A stretch of DNA of 64,000 nucleotides, from positions 1-64,000 of the forward strand of contig NZ_JADQWB010000015.1 in assembly GCF_015704895.1 (NCBI RefSeq). The letters are read 5' to 3'. Below are positions 1 through 9,094 of this stretch, piece after piece. The notes under the pieces are model-generated. The model was not told the DNA's origin, ran no database searches, and saw nothing but the letters and a program-made list of their open reading frames with translations. Origin of the DNA: Agrobacterium leguminum. GTDB lineage: Bacteria; Pseudomonadota; Alphaproteobacteria; Rhizobiales; Rhizobiaceae. Positions within the stretch are counted from its first letter, which is position 1, and each line of letters starts with the position of its first letter. The translations under genes were made by a program, and so were the position numbers.

Positions 1-226
1 CGATCAGCAGCGTGTTCCAGATCGACTGGAAGAAGGCCGGATCGGTATAGAAATACTGGTAATTGAACAGACCGGCGAAGCTGACATTGGCCGGGTTGAG
101 GAGATTGTAGTTCTGGAACGAGAACCACAGGGTCATCGCCAGAGGCACGATCATCCACACCAGCAACAGCAGCACCGATGGCGCTAGCATAACCCGCGCT
201 AATCCGCTTGTGTTTCGGGTTGCCAT
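1..226 (-). CDS. Sugar/polyol ABC transporter permease (5' part only)
   Basis: Inner-membrane subunit of an ABC sugar importer. Only the first 75 codons are in the window; the rest lies beyond position 1. The protein starts MATRNTSGLARVMLAP, followed by a strongly hydrophobic segment (about residues 13-36) and the NYNLL stretch usual for MalF/UgpA-type permeases after the first membrane helix. The ATG follows GGGAGGGG at good spacing. It lies 66 bases downstream of the GatZ-family gene on the same strand, so it probably belongs to the kinase-epimerase transcript. It probably works with the divergent solute-binding protein at 2887. Polyol specificity is inferred from the neighbours only. Confidence 0.8.
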   Translation of the reverse strand, partial: MATRNTSGLARVMLAPSVLLLLVWMIVPLAMTLWFSFQNYNLLNPANVSFAGLFNYQYFYTDPAFFQSIWNTLLI

Positions 227-292
227 GAGTTTCCCCTCCCTGACCGATACCCGCAACGTCTCCCGCCGGGGCATCCGAATTTAACGATTGTC

Positions 293-1570
293 TTAGTGAC
301 GATCTTCGCCCGTCGCCGCATGGTAGGTCGCCAGCACCTGATCCACTGCCGCGACCAGAACCTCCTCCATATCCTTTCCTGCAACTGCCGCGAGCGGCAA
401 TTCGCCGAGATACTGGCGCAGCAGGGGTTCGGGAATTGTCTTCCCATCCAGCGCCTTATGCAAGGCGGAAACGGCCGCAAGCGCTTCCGGCCGCGTCCAG
501 TAATAGCGGATACGGTCGCTGTAGCTGTAGTGGCGCTGCAATCGCAGCGTGATGTCATCGCCATGGTAATGTCCGCGCCAGTCGCCGGGTGAGGAAAGCA
601 TCAGCTCCTCCATGGTGCGCGCCAAAGGACGGTCGCCATAATCGCCGATCATCTCGGAGGCGATCATATCGAGAGCGTAAAGCGCCTCGCGATAGGCGAA
701 GGTCAGGCCGGGGCCCACTTTCAGGATGGGATATCCATCGCATACCAGTGTCGTGAGGGCGGCCTGCGTCTGGTAATCGGTGGAATGGGCCTCGAAGACC
801 AGTTGCGGTTCGGCGTCCAGCACGGCGCTCAAGGCGGTGGCCGCTTGCGGATCGTAAGCGACGACATTGTCGCTGCCGAATTCCACGCCGGGCTGCACGA
901 CAAAGGCGATGACCCGTTCGAACGCATCGGAAAGGCCGTGTCGCGCGAATATTTCGCGGTGAAGGTCGATGGTCTGGCGCGCCGCCTGCGGCTGCGTCGG
1001 CGCGACCGTGTCGAGCACATGGTCAGCCCCGCCTGGCACCGGCACCTCGGTGCCGAGAATATAAAGCGGTTTCGGCAGGCCGGCAGCCGCGGCGGCCTTT
1101 TCGGCGACGGCCGCAAGTTTGGCGGCGCGGTTGGCTATCGTGTCGTCGTCCAGCGCCGCCGGTTCACCGGCGCAGCCCATCGAGGCATCGAGATGGATCT
1201 TGCGAAAACCTGCCGTCACATAGGCCTCGACCATGGCGGCGGCTTTTGTCAGCGCTTCCTCGGCCGGTTCCTTGCGCCAGGGATTGGGGCCGAGATGGTC
1301 TCCGCCAAAAATCACCAGTTCGCGGGGCAACCCTTCTTCCTCGGCAATGCTGTTGACGAAGCTGACGAAGTCCCGCGGCGTCATACCGGTATAACCGCCG
1401 AGATGATTGACCTGATTGCAGGTTGCCTCGATCAGCACCGGTGTCCTACCGGCGGCGGCGCGGCGGATTGCGGCGCGCAGAACAACGGGATGGGCGGAGC
1501 AGACGGAGGTGATGCCGGCGGGCTTGCCGGAGCGGCGCGCGGCGGCGAGATTTTCGAGTATACCGGTCAC
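293..1570 (-). CDS. D-tagatose-6-phosphate 4-epimerase (GatZ/KbaZ family)
   Basis: The 425-residue protein has the length and sequence character of the GatZ/KbaZ family ([17 protein letters not shown] near residue 48, [11 protein letters not shown] near 88, [12 protein letters not shown] near 126). In enteric bacteria such proteins accompany a class II tagatose-bisphosphate aldolase. In Agrobacterium a member of this family is a free-standing tagatose-6-phosphate 4-epimerase that feeds fructose-6-phosphate into galactitol/altritol catabolism. No catalytic aldolase gene (GatY/KbaY) is present here, which favours the epimerase role. The ATG overlaps the kinase stop codon (ATGA), so the two are translationally coupled. 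The precise reaction is inferred from family and context. Confidence 0.8.
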   Translation of the reverse strand: MTGILENLAAARRSGKPAGITSVCSAHPVVLRAAIRRAAAGRTPVLIEATCNQVNHLGGYTGMTPRDFVSFVNSIAEEEGLPRELVIFGGDHLGPNPWRKEPAEEALTKAAAMVEAYVTAGFRKIHLDASMGCAGEPAALDDDTIANRAAKLAAVAEKAAAAAGLPKPLYILGTEVPVPGGADHVLDTVAPTQPQAARQTIDLHREIFARHGLSDAFERVIAFVVQPGVEFGSDNVVAYDPQAATALSAVLDAEPQLVFEAHSTDYQTQAALTTLVCDGYPILKVGPGLTFAYREALYALDMIASEMIGDYGDRPLARTMEELMLSSPGDWRGHYHGDDITLRLQRHYSYSDRIRYYWTRPEALAAVSALHKALDGKTIPEPLLRQYLGELPLAAVAGKDMEEVLVAAVDQVLATYHAATGEDRH

Positions 1571-2556
1571 AGGATTTCCTCCGACAGTTGCGCGGCCAGA
1601 AAGGCGTCGAGTTCGGAAAGGCTGGCGGCGCCCTCCATCGGGCCGCGGCGGGTGACATTGTGCGCGCCGGCGGCATTGGCATAGGCGAGCGCCTGTCCGG
1701 GGTGCATGCCCAGGCGGCGGCAGGTGAGGTAGGTCGCACCGAAACAGTCGCCGGCACCGGTCGGGTCGATTTCGCGAACCCGCAGGCCGGGGACGTCGAT
1801 GCGCCCATGGGCGCGGCTGAAATGGCTTGCGCCATCCGCACCGCGCTTCAGCACGATCTCGCCGATACCGGAGGCAAGCAGCTTTTCAATCGCCGCGTCC
1901 TCGTCATCCAGCCCGGAGGCCGCCTGAAGCTCCTCGCCGGAGGGCAGGAGAAGATCGGTGACACCAAGCAGATCGTCGATCAGCCTGCGGCCGGCGTCGC
2001 CCTGCGCCAGTTCCTTGCGGATGTTGGGATCGAAAGAGACCGAGCCGCCACGCGCCCTGACGCTTTTGATGGCCTCAAGAATGATTTCGCCAATGCCGGC
2101 AATCGCAAAGGCCGATCCCATGACATGCACATGGCCGGCTTTTTCGATAAGAGCCTGCGCTTCATCGGTCATATGCGTTTCGCTGGCCGCCGAATGGGCA
2201 ATGTTGAAAACGAAGTCCCGTGCGCCGTTTTCCCGGTAACGCACGAAGGCGCTGCCCGTCGGCCGGTCGGCTATGGTGGCGATGGCCGAGACGTCGACGC
2301 CGTCGCCGCGCAGCCTCTCGACATTGAGACGGCCGAAATCATCGTCACCCACCGCCGCAATGATGCCGGCGGCTCCGCCGCAGCGCGCTACCTGATCGAT
2401 GAAGATGGCCGGCGCGCCGCTCGGGAAGGGGCCGATCAGCGCCTGCGGCTCCAGAAAGCCGTCGCCCACCGTCGTCGCCATGATTTCCACGAGGATTTCC
2501 CCCGCCGTGATGGTCGGGCCTTTCGTGTGCGGCGCCAGTGCGGATGTCTGCCTCAT
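1567..2556 (-). CDS. tagK: Tagatose kinase (PfkB family)
   Basis: PfkB/ribokinase-fold sugar kinase that probably phosphorylates D-tagatose to tagatose-6-phosphate, the substrate of the overlapping downstream epimerase. Visible are an N-terminal GEILVEI strand, the [17 protein letters not shown] substrate-lid region, and near the C-terminus [11 protein letters not shown], the PfkB signature 2 holding the catalytic aspartate and anion hole. The start at MRQTSAL is chosen because GGAGGAG lies 4-5 bases upstream; an in-frame ATG at 2574 would add six residues. First gene of the minus-strand polyol transcript. Tagatose specificity rests on similarity to the known Agrobacterium galactitol pathway and on the context, not on active-site reading. 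Confidence 0.8.
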   Translation of the reverse strand: MRQTSALAPHTKGPTITAGEILVEIMATTVGDGFLEPQALIGPFPSGAPAIFIDQVARCGGAAGIIAAVGDDDFGRLNVERLRGDGVDVSAIATIADRPTGSAFVRYRENGARDFVFNIAHSAASETHMTDEAQALIEKAGHVHVMGSAFAIAGIGEIILEAIKSVRARGGSVSFDPNIRKELAQGDAGRRLIDDLLGVTDLLLPSGEELQAASGLDDEDAAIEKLLASGIGEIVLKRGADGASHFSRAHGRIDVPGLRVREIDPTGAGDCFGATYLTCRRLGMHPGQALAYANAAGAHNVTRRGPMEGAASLSELDAFLAAQLSEEIL

Positions 2557-2642
2557 CGTCTCCTCCATATGCATTCGGCTCCCGTCCTTTTGGCGGATGC
2601 AAATCCGCTGTCCCGAGGGCTTCTAGTTTTCGGATATCATTC

Positions 2643-2661
2643 AAAAATTTACGCGCGTCAA
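2643..2661 (-). promoter_or_regulatory. Candidate promoter/operator of the kinase-epimerase operon
   Basis: On the minus strand TTGACG (2661-2656) is followed after 17 bases by GATATC (2638-2633), a plausible -35/-10 pair for the kinase gene. The 12-mer AAAAATTTACGC at 2643-2654 lies inside the spacer and recurs exactly at 2831-2842 by the divergent promoter. ACGCGCGT at 2651-2658 is self-complementary. A LacI-type repressor, probably the gene at 6407, could bind here. Seen by eye only. Confidence 0.4.
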
Positions 2662-2802
2662 TATATGATGTGATGAAAATTTTGTTGCGTCGCAGCAAGC
2701 TAGACGCCTCTGGAAATAATTTTTTATGGTATTATCCGCTTTAAAACAGTGGTTTATCGGCACGGATGACGATATCTCCATGCTCCGATTTATTTTCGGA
2801 TG

Positions 2803-2859
2803 TTGACAAGAGAGCGGATTTTGCGAGATAAAAAATTTACGCATGTATTGTTATGCGTA
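2803..2859 (+). promoter_or_regulatory. Candidate promoter and operator of the SBP gene
   Basis: TTGACA at 2803-2808 is spaced 17 bases from AGATAA at 2826-2831. Directly downstream lies the inverted repeat TACGCAT (2838-2844) / ATGCGTA (2853-2859) with an 8-base spacer, a position suited to repression. The AAAAATTTACGC 12-mer at 2831-2842 is shared with the divergent promoter. The 330-base gap 2557-2886 holds both promoters and otherwise AT-rich sequence with no gene. Confidence 0.45.
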
Positions 2860-2886
2860 GACATCCGTAAAGGAGGAGCGGGTCTC

Positions 2887-4200
2887 ATGAGCAAATTTAT
2901 TGGAATTCTGTCATCGTCCGTGGTTGGCATCGGCCTTTTCGCCGGTCTGGCGCAGGCGGAAGAAATCAACATCGCCACCGTCAACAATGGCGACATGATC
3001 ATCATGCAGAAGCTTTCCAGCGCCTGGGAGAAGGAGACGGGCAACAAGATCAACTGGATCGTGCTGGAAGAGAATGTTCTGCGCGAACGCGTCACCACCG
3101 ATATCGCTACCAATGGCGGCCAGTTCGACATCATGACCATTGGCGGTTACGAGGCGCCGATCTGGGGCAAGCAGGGCTGGCTGGCGCCGGTCGACGATCT
3201 CGGCGACGACTACGATTACGCCGATCTGCTTGATCCGATCAAAAAGGGCCTGACTGTCGACGGCAAGCTTTACGCGGTGCCGTTTTACACCGAAAGCTCG
3301 TTCACGCTTTACCGCAAGGACCTGTTCGATGCGGCCGGCCTGAAAATGCCTGACAATCCGACCTACGACCAGATCAAGGATTTCGCCGCCAAGCTGACTG
3401 ACAAGTCGAAACAGCAATATGGCATCTGCCTGCGCGGCAAGCCGGGCTGGGGCGAGAACATGGCCTTCCTCGGCACCATGATCAACACCTATGGTGGCCG
3501 CTGGTTCGACATGGACTGGAAACCGCAGCTGACGAGCGAGCCGTGGAAAAAGGCGATCTCGGATTATGTGGCACTGATGACGTCTTACGGCCCGCCCGGC
3601 GCGGCCGCTAACGGCTTCAACGAGAACCAGACGCTGTTTTCATCCGGCCGTTGCGCCATGTGGATCGACGCCACTTCGGCGGCGGGCCGCGTTTATGACC
3701 CCAAGCAAAGCCAGGTTGCCGACAAGACCGCTTTCACGCGCGCTCCAGTCGAAGTGACGCCGAACGGCTCGAGCTGGTCCTGGTCGTGGAACCTCGCCAT
3801 TCCGAACACCACGAAGAAGCTCGAAACCGCCAAGTCCTTCGTGAAATGGGCGACCTCGAAGGACTATGTGAAGACGGTTGGTGAAAGTGAAGGCTGGGTG
3901 GCGGTGCCGCCGGGCACGCGCAAATCCACATATGAGCTGCCGGAATACAAGAAGGCTGCGCCCTTTGCGGATACGGTGCTGAAGGCGATCATGTCGGCCG
4001 ATCCGTCCAAGCCGACCAAGGATCCGGTGCCCTATACCGGCGTGCAGTTCGTCGCCATACCGGAATTCCAGTCCATCGGCACGGTTGTCGGCCAGCAGAT
4101 CGCGGCTGCCCTTTCCGGCCAGCAGACCGTCGATGCGGCGCTCGAAGGCGCGCAGAAACAGGTCGAACGTGACATGACCCGCGCGGGCTACATCAAGTAG
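2887..4200 (+). CDS. Polyol ABC transporter solute-binding protein
   Basis: Periplasmic family 1 solute-binding protein of 437 residues. The N-terminus (MSKFIGILSSSVVGIGLFAGLAQA-E) is a typical Sec signal peptide with cleavage after AQA. The mature part shows the fold signatures INIATVNNGDM, WEKETGNKINW, and a GGYEAPIWGKQGWLAPVDDL hinge region. The ATG at 2887 follows AAAGGAGGAG. The longer upstream frame has no ribosome site and would hide the signal peptide. It probably binds galactitol or D-altritol, because it leads the plus-strand genes for two polyol dehydrogenases and is divergent from the tagatose kinase and epimerase. The ligand is an inference. Confidence 0.88.
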   Translation: MSKFIGILSSSVVGIGLFAGLAQAEEINIATVNNGDMIIMQKLSSAWEKETGNKINWIVLEENVLRERVTTDIATNGGQFDIMTIGGYEAPIWGKQGWLAPVDDLGDDYDYADLLDPIKKGLTVDGKLYAVPFYTESSFTLYRKDLFDAAGLKMPDNPTYDQIKDFAAKLTDKSKQQYGICLRGKPGWGENMAFLGTMINTYGGRWFDMDWKPQLTSEPWKKAISDYVALMTSYGPPGAAANGFNENQTLFSSGRCAMWIDATSAAGRVYDPKQSQVADKTAFTRAPVEVTPNGSSWSWSWNLAIPNTTKKLETAKSFVKWATSKDYVKTVGESEGWVAVPPGTRKSTYELPEYKKAAPFADTVLKAIMSADPSKPTKDPVPYTGVQFVAIPEFQSIGTVVGQQIAAALSGQQTVDAALEGAQKQVERDMTRAGYIK

Positions 4201-4216
4201 CCGCGTCCTCCCGGCG

Positions 4217-4249
4217 TGCCGCCCGTTCGCCTTTCGGGGGCGGGCGGCA
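4217..4249 (+). terminator. Hairpin after the SBP gene
   Basis: TGCCGCCCG (4217-4225) pairs perfectly with CGGGCGGCA (4241-4249). No T-run follows, so it may act more as a 3'-end stabiliser or weak terminator than as a full intrinsic terminator. It would raise SBP mRNA relative to the dehydrogenase genes behind it. Confidence 0.45.
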
Positions 4250-4280
4250 TGGGTGGAGTGTGAGTTACAGCACCTGCTTC

Positions 4281-4396
4281 CTCATTCCTGTGCTTGTCAC
4301 AGGAATCTAGCCAGCCCAAGTCCTTGGGCTGAAAAAGACTCCTTCCGCCGCGCCGACGCGCGTCGACTGGATTCCTGTGACAAGCACAGGAATGAG
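4281..4396. repeat. Palindromic repeat element A, copy 1
   Basis: A 116-base palindromic element whose outer 26 bases (CTCATTCCTGTGCTTGTCAC onwards) are perfectly repeated in inverted orientation at the other end. Inside is a second small dyad, AGCCCAAG/CTTGGGCT. A closely similar copy lies at 16509-16623. The size, structure and intergenic position resemble the Rhizobiales palindromic elements, which are non-coding MITE-like repeats. With the hairpin at 4217 it fills most of the 328-base gap 4201-4528; the remaining bases before the SDR gene may hold a promoter but none is clear. Confidence 0.75.
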
Positions 4397-4528
4397 GGAG
4401 TGTGGGGTGCGCTGGCATATCAAATCTTTACCCGGTGTACCGTGTTCGGGTTTGCCGGAAAAAATGCATCTAACAACAAACGCATGACCGGGTTCATCCA
4501 GTGCCCACCATGCATCACGGAGATCGAC

Positions 4529-5299
4529 ATGAGATTGAAGAACAAGGTCGCGCTGATCACCGGCGCCGCCCGCGGCATCGGCCTTGGTTTCGCGCAGGCT
4601 TTTGCCGATGAAGGTGCGAAGGTGATTATCGCCGATATCGATATCGCCCGGGCGACGGCTTCCGCCGCCGCCATCGGCCCTGCAGCCAAGGCCGTGAAGC
4701 TGGATGTGACCGATCTTTCCGAGATCGACGCCGTGGTAAAGGCGGTGGATGAGGAATTTGGCGGCATCGACATTCTCGTCAACAATGCCGCGATCTTCGA
4801 TATGGCGCCGATCAACGGCATTACCGAAAAGAGTTATGAGCGGGTCTTCGACATCAATCTCAAGGGACCGTTGTTCATGATGAAGGCGGTCTCGAATGTG
4901 ATGATCGAGCGGGCGCGCGGTGGCAAGATCATCAATATGGCGAGCCAGGCCGGCCGTCGCGGCGAAGCGCTCGTCACGCTTTATTGCGCTTCCAAGGCGG
5001 CGATCATTTCCGCCACGCAGTCGGCGGCGCTGGCGCTCGTCAAGCACGGCATCAATGTCAACGCCATTGCGCCCGGCGTGGTGGATGGCGAGCATTGGGA
5101 AGTGGTCGATGCGGAATTTGCCAAATGGGAAGGCCTGAAGCCGGGTGAGAAGAAGGCGGCGGTGGCGAAATCCGTGCCGATCGGGCGTTTTGCGACGCCT
5201 GACGACATCAAGGGGCTGGCGGTTTTCCTCGCCTCTTCCGACAGCGACTATATTCTCGCCCAGACATATAATGTCGACGGCGGCAACTGGATGAGCTGA
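4529..5299 (+). CDS. Short-chain polyol dehydrogenase (galactitol/sorbitol type)
   Basis: Classical short-chain dehydrogenase of 256 residues. TGAARGIGLG (residues 10-19) is the NAD-binding glycine motif, NNAA follows near residue 87, serine lies in the NMASQAG segment, and YCASK provides the YxxxK catalytic pair. The C-terminus ends YNVDGGNWMS, typical of sorbitol/galactitol dehydrogenases. It probably oxidises galactitol at C2 to tagatose in the cytoplasm, supplying the tagatose kinase. The start MRLKNKVALITG is used because the Rossmann strand begins there and GGAG precedes it; the longer frame runs through repeat element A. Substrate is inferred from context. Confidence 0.82.
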   Translation: MRLKNKVALITGAARGIGLGFAQAFADEGAKVIIADIDIARATASAAAIGPAAKAVKLDVTDLSEIDAVVKAVDEEFGGIDILVNNAAIFDMAPINGITEKSYERVFDINLKGPLFMMKAVSNVMIERARGGKIINMASQAGRRGEALVTLYCASKAAIISATQSAALALVKHGINVNAIAPGVVDGEHWEVVDAEFAKWEGLKPGEKKAAVAKSVPIGRFATPDDIKGLAVFLASSDSDYILAQTYNVDGGNWMS

Positions 5300-5315
5300 A
5301 AAGCCGGAGATGACC

Positions 5316-6326
5316 ATGCATGCCATTCAATTCGTCGAGAAGGGACAGGCCGTTCTGGCGGAAGTTCCCGTTGCCAATCTTCCGCCGGGCCACGCGCTCG
5401 TGCGGGTCAAGGCTTCGGGGCTTTGCCACACCGATATCGATGTGCTCCACGCACGTTATGGCGACGGTGCCTTTCCGGTCATTCCGGGGCATGAATATGC
5501 CGGTGAAGTCGCGGCCGTGGCCGCCGATGTTTCGGGCATAAAGGCCGGCGACCGGGTGGTGGTCGATCCCAATCTGCCGTGTGGCACCTGCCCGAGTTGC
5601 AGGAAGGGGCTGACCAATCTTTGCAGCACGCTGAAGGCCTATGGGGTTTCCCATAATGGCGGTTTCGCGGAATTCAGCGTCGTACACGCTGGTCACCTGC
5701 ATGGCATCGGTTCCATGCCCTATCATATCGCGGCGCTGGCCGAACCGCTTGCCTGCGTCGTCAACGGTATGCAGAGCGCGGGTATCGGCGAGAACGGAAC
5801 GGTGGCTGAAAATGCGCTGGTTTTTGGCGCCGGTCCCATCGGCCTGCTGCTTGCCCTGTCGCTGAAAGCGCGCGGCATCGAGACGGTGACGATTGCCGAT
5901 ATCAACGAAAGCAGGCTGGCTTTTGCCGAAGGTCTCGGGCTTCAGGTGGCGGTTTCCGGTTCGGAAGCGCTCCTGCGGCAACAGAAGTCTTTCGATGTCG
6001 TCGCCGATGCGACCGGAATCGCACCCGTTGCGGAAGCGATGATCCCGCTGGTTGCCGATGGCGGCACGGCGCTGTTCTTCGGCGTCTGCGCGCCGGATGC
6101 CCGCATTTCGGTTGCGCCCTTCGAAATCTTCCGCCGTCAGCTCAAGCTTGTCGGTTCGCATTCGCTGAACCGCAACATACCGCAGGCGCTCGCCATTCTG
6201 GAAACGGATGGCGATGTCATGGCGCGGCTCGTCTCGCACCGGCTGCCGCTTTCGGAGATGCTGCCGTTCTTTACGAAGAAACCATCCGATCCGGCCACCA
6301 TGAAAGTGCAATTTGCAGCCGAATGA
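5316..6326 (+). CDS. Zinc-dependent polyol dehydrogenase (D-altritol 5-dehydrogenase-like)
   Basis: Medium-chain alcohol dehydrogenase of 336 residues. The catalytic zinc site is seen as GLCHTD (Cys near residue 36) and GHEYAG (His-Glu near 58). A structural zinc loop follows with four cysteines in CGTCPSC and NLC. The cofactor domain begins VFGAGPIGLL. The pairing with a tagatose kinase and an SDR dehydrogenase matches the Agrobacterium altritol/galactitol pathway, in which a zinc dehydrogenase converts D-altritol to D-tagatose. The start at 5316 is preferred because CCGGAG is six bases upstream; the ATG at 5310 sits directly against that site. Confidence 0.82.
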   Translation: MHAIQFVEKGQAVLAEVPVANLPPGHALVRVKASGLCHTDIDVLHARYGDGAFPVIPGHEYAGEVAAVAADVSGIKAGDRVVVDPNLPCGTCPSCRKGLTNLCSTLKAYGVSHNGGFAEFSVVHAGHLHGIGSMPYHIAALAEPLACVVNGMQSAGIGENGTVAENALVFGAGPIGLLLALSLKARGIETVTIADINESRLAFAEGLGLQVAVSGSEALLRQQKSFDVVADATGIAPVAEAMIPLVADGGTALFFGVCAPDARISVAPFEIFRRQLKLVGSHSLNRNIPQALAILETDGDVMARLVSHRLPLSEMLPFFTKKPSDPATMKVQFAAE

Positions 6327-6406
6327 TCGTTTGGTGGTTGATAACCGCAGTCGACCGGCTTTTCGTGCGAAGGCCGGTCGATATAAAGTACCACATGTAA
6401 TAGTTC

Positions 6407-7456
6407 ATGGGGGCAAGCACTTTGGCCAAATCTATCAGGACGATGGAAGAGTTTTCGGAATTCGTCGGCCTTTCCCGCCCGACTGTTTCGAAATACTTCA
6501 ATGATCCGGCCTCGGTCCGCAAGAAGACCCGGGACGCCATCGAGGATGCGCTGAAGAAATCGGGTTTCCGGCCCAATATTTTCGCCGTCAATCTCAACCG
6601 CCGCCGTTCCAATATCATCGGCATCATCATCCCGAATTCCACCGATCCCTTCTATATGGCGCTGACGAGCCGTATCGAGCTCATCGCCAACGAGGCGGGG
6701 TTTCTTGCCTTCGTGCTGTCATCCGACGGCAAGGCGGAAATCGAGGACCGGGCTATCCGCACCTTCAAGTCGATGAATGTCGCCGGCGCGATCATCGCGC
6801 CTCTCGGCGTCAAATCCCACCGCGCCACGCTGGAGCAGCTCGCGGCCAGCATTCCGATCGTTTATGTCGATTCGCCGCTCGATGAGACCTCGGCCTTTGT
6901 CGGCACCGACAATCGCCAGAGTGTCGGGCTGATGGTGGATTATCTCTGCCGCTCGGGCGAGCCGCCCTGTTTCTTCGACATGCCGCAGGTCAATACCAAT
7001 GCCGCCACCCGTCGCACCGCCTATGAGGAGGCCATGCGGCGCCTTGGTTTCGAGCCGCAGGTGATCAACGTTCCGGATATTGTCACCTGGGATTTCGAGC
7101 GTTTCGCTTTCGATGAAGCGGGCAGGTTGCTGGAAGGGGCGGGGGCTCTGCCATCGCGCACGATTCTGTGCGCCAACGACCGTATCGCCTTCGGTGTCAT
7201 CGCCGCCGCCTTCCAGAAGGGCATCAGGGTCGGCCATGGTGCGGATTACGACCTCAGGGTCGCCGGCCATGACGATCATCCGCTGTCGCGTTATGCCTGC
7301 CCACCGATTACCACGGTGGCGCAGAACTATAACGAGATCGGCAGGCTGTCGATCGAGCTTCTGTTACAGAAGCTGGACGAAGAGGCGGATGACACGACGC
7401 GGATGCGCGAGCGCATCCTTCTCAGTGCCGATCTGATGCTGCGCAAATCGGCCTGA
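6407..7456 (+). CDS. LacI-family transcriptional regulator
   Basis: A 349-residue LacI/GalR repressor. The helix-turn-helix and hinge (EFSEFVGLSRPTVSKYFNDP, then SVRKKTRDAIEDAL) are at the N-terminus. The periplasmic-binding-protein-like effector domain begins NIIGIIIPNSTDPFY near residue 66. It lies 80 bases behind the zinc dehydrogenase in the same direction, so it probably controls the polyol genes; TACGCAT/ATGCGTA at 2838-2859 is a candidate operator. The ATG at 6407 lacks a good ribosome site. TTG at 6422 (giving MAKSIRTMEEF, closer to usual family starts) follows GGGGG and is a real alternative. Confidence 0.88.
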   Translation: MGASTLAKSIRTMEEFSEFVGLSRPTVSKYFNDPASVRKKTRDAIEDALKKSGFRPNIFAVNLNRRRSNIIGIIIPNSTDPFYMALTSRIELIANEAGFLAFVLSSDGKAEIEDRAIRTFKSMNVAGAIIAPLGVKSHRATLEQLAASIPIVYVDSPLDETSAFVGTDNRQSVGLMVDYLCRSGEPPCFFDMPQVNTNAATRRTAYEEAMRRLGFEPQVINVPDIVTWDFERFAFDEAGRLLEGAGALPSRTILCANDRIAFGVIAAAFQKGIRVGHGADYDLRVAGHDDHPLSRYACPPITTVAQNYNEIGRLSIELLLQKLDEEADDTTRMRERILLSADLMLRKSA

Positions 7457-7718
7457 TGATTTGTTAGATAAGCTAAACAAAAAATCTGATTTTCTAAATA
7501 GAACTAATATTTGAACGCTCCTACTCTGTTTTCAAGGTTGCTTTGGGAGGCGACCGCGAGAGCCGGCGCAAAGGCGTGCCGGTATCCGGGAGGAACGTTG
7601 GATTGTCATGCCGTCCGTGCCGCGAGGGGAGAGCCTTCGCAGCCTGGGTATCGCATGGCCTTCGCCGGGCTGACTGGACATTCTCGCCAGCAATTTCCCC
7701 AGCGAAGGATGTCAAAAC
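7457..7718 (+). promoter_or_regulatory. Leader region of the SAF-oxidoreductase/TRAP operon
   Basis: The first 60 bases are strikingly AT-rich (TTGTTAGATAAGCTAAACAA at 7461-7480 and TTCTAAATAGAACTAATATT at 7493-7512) against a GC-rich background, so a promoter or operator probably lies here. The remaining 200 bases are a GC-rich leader with no recognisable riboswitch or convincing small gene. Confidence 0.35.
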
Positions 7719-9077
7719 ATGAATCTCTATTCTCTTCTGTCAGCGCGTGCAGCCGGCGGCAAACCCGTGCGGGTCGGCCTCATCGGCGCCGGCAAGTTCG
7801 GCTCCATGGTGCTGGCGCAGGCGCAGCGCATTGCCGGTTTCCACATGGTCGCGGTCGCAGACCTCAATGTCGGCAAGGCGAAGGAATCGCTGGATCGCGT
7901 CGGCTGGCCGAAGGAGCGCTACGATGCGAAGAGCTGCGCCGAGGCGCTGAAGAGCGGCAAGACCTATGTGACCGACGATGTGAACGAGCTTTTCGCCTGC
8001 GGCGAGATCGAATGCGTGATCGAGGCCACCGGCCATCCGCTGGCCGGCGCGCGCCATGCGCTCGGGGCCATCGACCACAACAAACATGTCGTCATGGTCA
8101 ATGTCGAAGCCGATGTCATGGTCGGGCCGATCCTTGCTGAAAAGGCCCGCGCCAAGGGCCTCATCTATTCGATGGCTTACGGCGACCAGCCGGCGCTGAT
8201 CTGCGAGCTGGTGGACTGGGCGCGCGCCACCGGTTTCGAGGTCGTCTCCGCCGGCAAGGGCATGAATTTCGAGCCGCGTTATCGTTATTCGACGCCGGAC
8301 ACGGTCTGGGGTTATTTCGGCTGGACCGACGAGGAAGTGGCCAAGGGCGACTTCAACCCGAAAATGTATAATTCCTTCACCGACGGCACCAAGGCGGCCA
8401 TCGAAATGGCGGCGGTCGCCAACGGCACGGGGCTGGATTGCCCGGATGACGGTCTGGCCTTCCCGCCCGCCGGCCTGCACGATCTCGCCCGCGTCTTCCG
8501 CCCCGCTGCCGATGGCGGCCGTATGTCGCGCTCCGGTCTGGTCGATATTGCTGCGAGCCAGGAGCCGGATGGACGCGAGGTGTCCAACAACATTCGCTAC
8601 GGCGTTTTCGTCACCTTCAAGGCGCATAATGAATATGCCCGCGCTTGCTTCAAGCAATATGGCCTGCTGACCGACCCATCCGGCTGGTACGCCTCCATGT
8701 GGCGTCCGTTCCACATTATCGGTCTCGAAACATCGATCAGCGTGCTCTCCGCTGTGCTGCGCAACGAGGCCACCGGTTGCTCCAAGGAGTTCCGCGGCGA
8801 TGCCGTCGCCACGGCGAAGAAAGACATGCAGCCCGGCGAGATGCTGGACGGCGAGGGCGGTTACGCGGTCTGGGCGAACGCCATTCCGGCCACCCGCAGC
8901 CTCGATATGAAGGCGCTGCCGATTGGCCTCGCGCATAATGTCAAGCTGAAGCGCGCCATCAAGAAGGACCAGATTGTCAGCTTCGACGATGTGGAGCTGG
9001 TGAACGACCTCGATGTGGTGAAGCTGCGTCAGGACATGGAAAACCGCTTCCGTCCGCAAAAAGACGCAGCCGCGTAA
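7719..9077 (+). CDS. Rossmann-SAF oxidoreductase, homoserine-dehydrogenase-like
   Basis: A 452-residue predicted NAD(P)-dependent oxidoreductase of unknown substrate. The N-terminus has VGLIGAGKFGSMV (about residues 18-30), a nucleotide-binding glycine motif. CVIEATGHPLAGARHA (near 100) is a second conserved Rossmann stretch. The C-terminal 80 residues (GEMLDGEGGYAVWANAIPA onward, with GLAHNVKLKRAIKKDQIVSFDDV) look like the SAF domain also found in UxaA and FlgA-type proteins. It opens an operon with an ABM protein, a hydroxyacid dehydrogenase and a TRAP importer, so it probably acts on an imported sugar acid. The start follows GAAGGATG. Function beyond this is not assigned. Confidence 0.75.
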   Translation: MNLYSLLSARAAGGKPVRVGLIGAGKFGSMVLAQAQRIAGFHMVAVADLNVGKAKESLDRVGWPKERYDAKSCAEALKSGKTYVTDDVNELFACGEIECVIEATGHPLAGARHALGAIDHNKHVVMVNVEADVMVGPILAEKARAKGLIYSMAYGDQPALICELVDWARATGFEVVSAGKGMNFEPRYRYSTPDTVWGYFGWTDEEVAKGDFNPKMYNSFTDGTKAAIEMAAVANGTGLDCPDDGLAFPPAGLHDLARVFRPAADGGRMSRSGLVDIAASQEPDGREVSNNIRYGVFVTFKAHNEYARACFKQYGLLTDPSGWYASMWRPFHIIGLETSISVLSAVLRNEATGCSKEFRGDAVATAKKDMQPGEMLDGEGGYAVWANAIPATRSLDMKALPIGLAHNVKLKRAIKKDQIVSFDDVELVNDLDVVKLRQDMENRFRPQKDAAA

Positions 9078-9094
9078 TGGACGGAGAACGGGAC

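Noticed and set aside
4188-4418. 76-codon minus-strand frame
   Set aside because: Lies across the hairpin at 4217 and repeat element A; its sequence is the translated palindrome.
4253-4528. N-terminal extension of the polyol SDR
   Set aside because: The added residues come from repeat element A and intergenic DNA. The Rossmann strand begins at MRLKNKVALITG with its own ribosome site.
7457-7718. Riboswitch in the leader of the SAF-oxidoreductase operon
   Set aside because: The 200-base GC-rich leader has no recognisable conserved aptamer core; only the AT-rich promoter-like part is supported.
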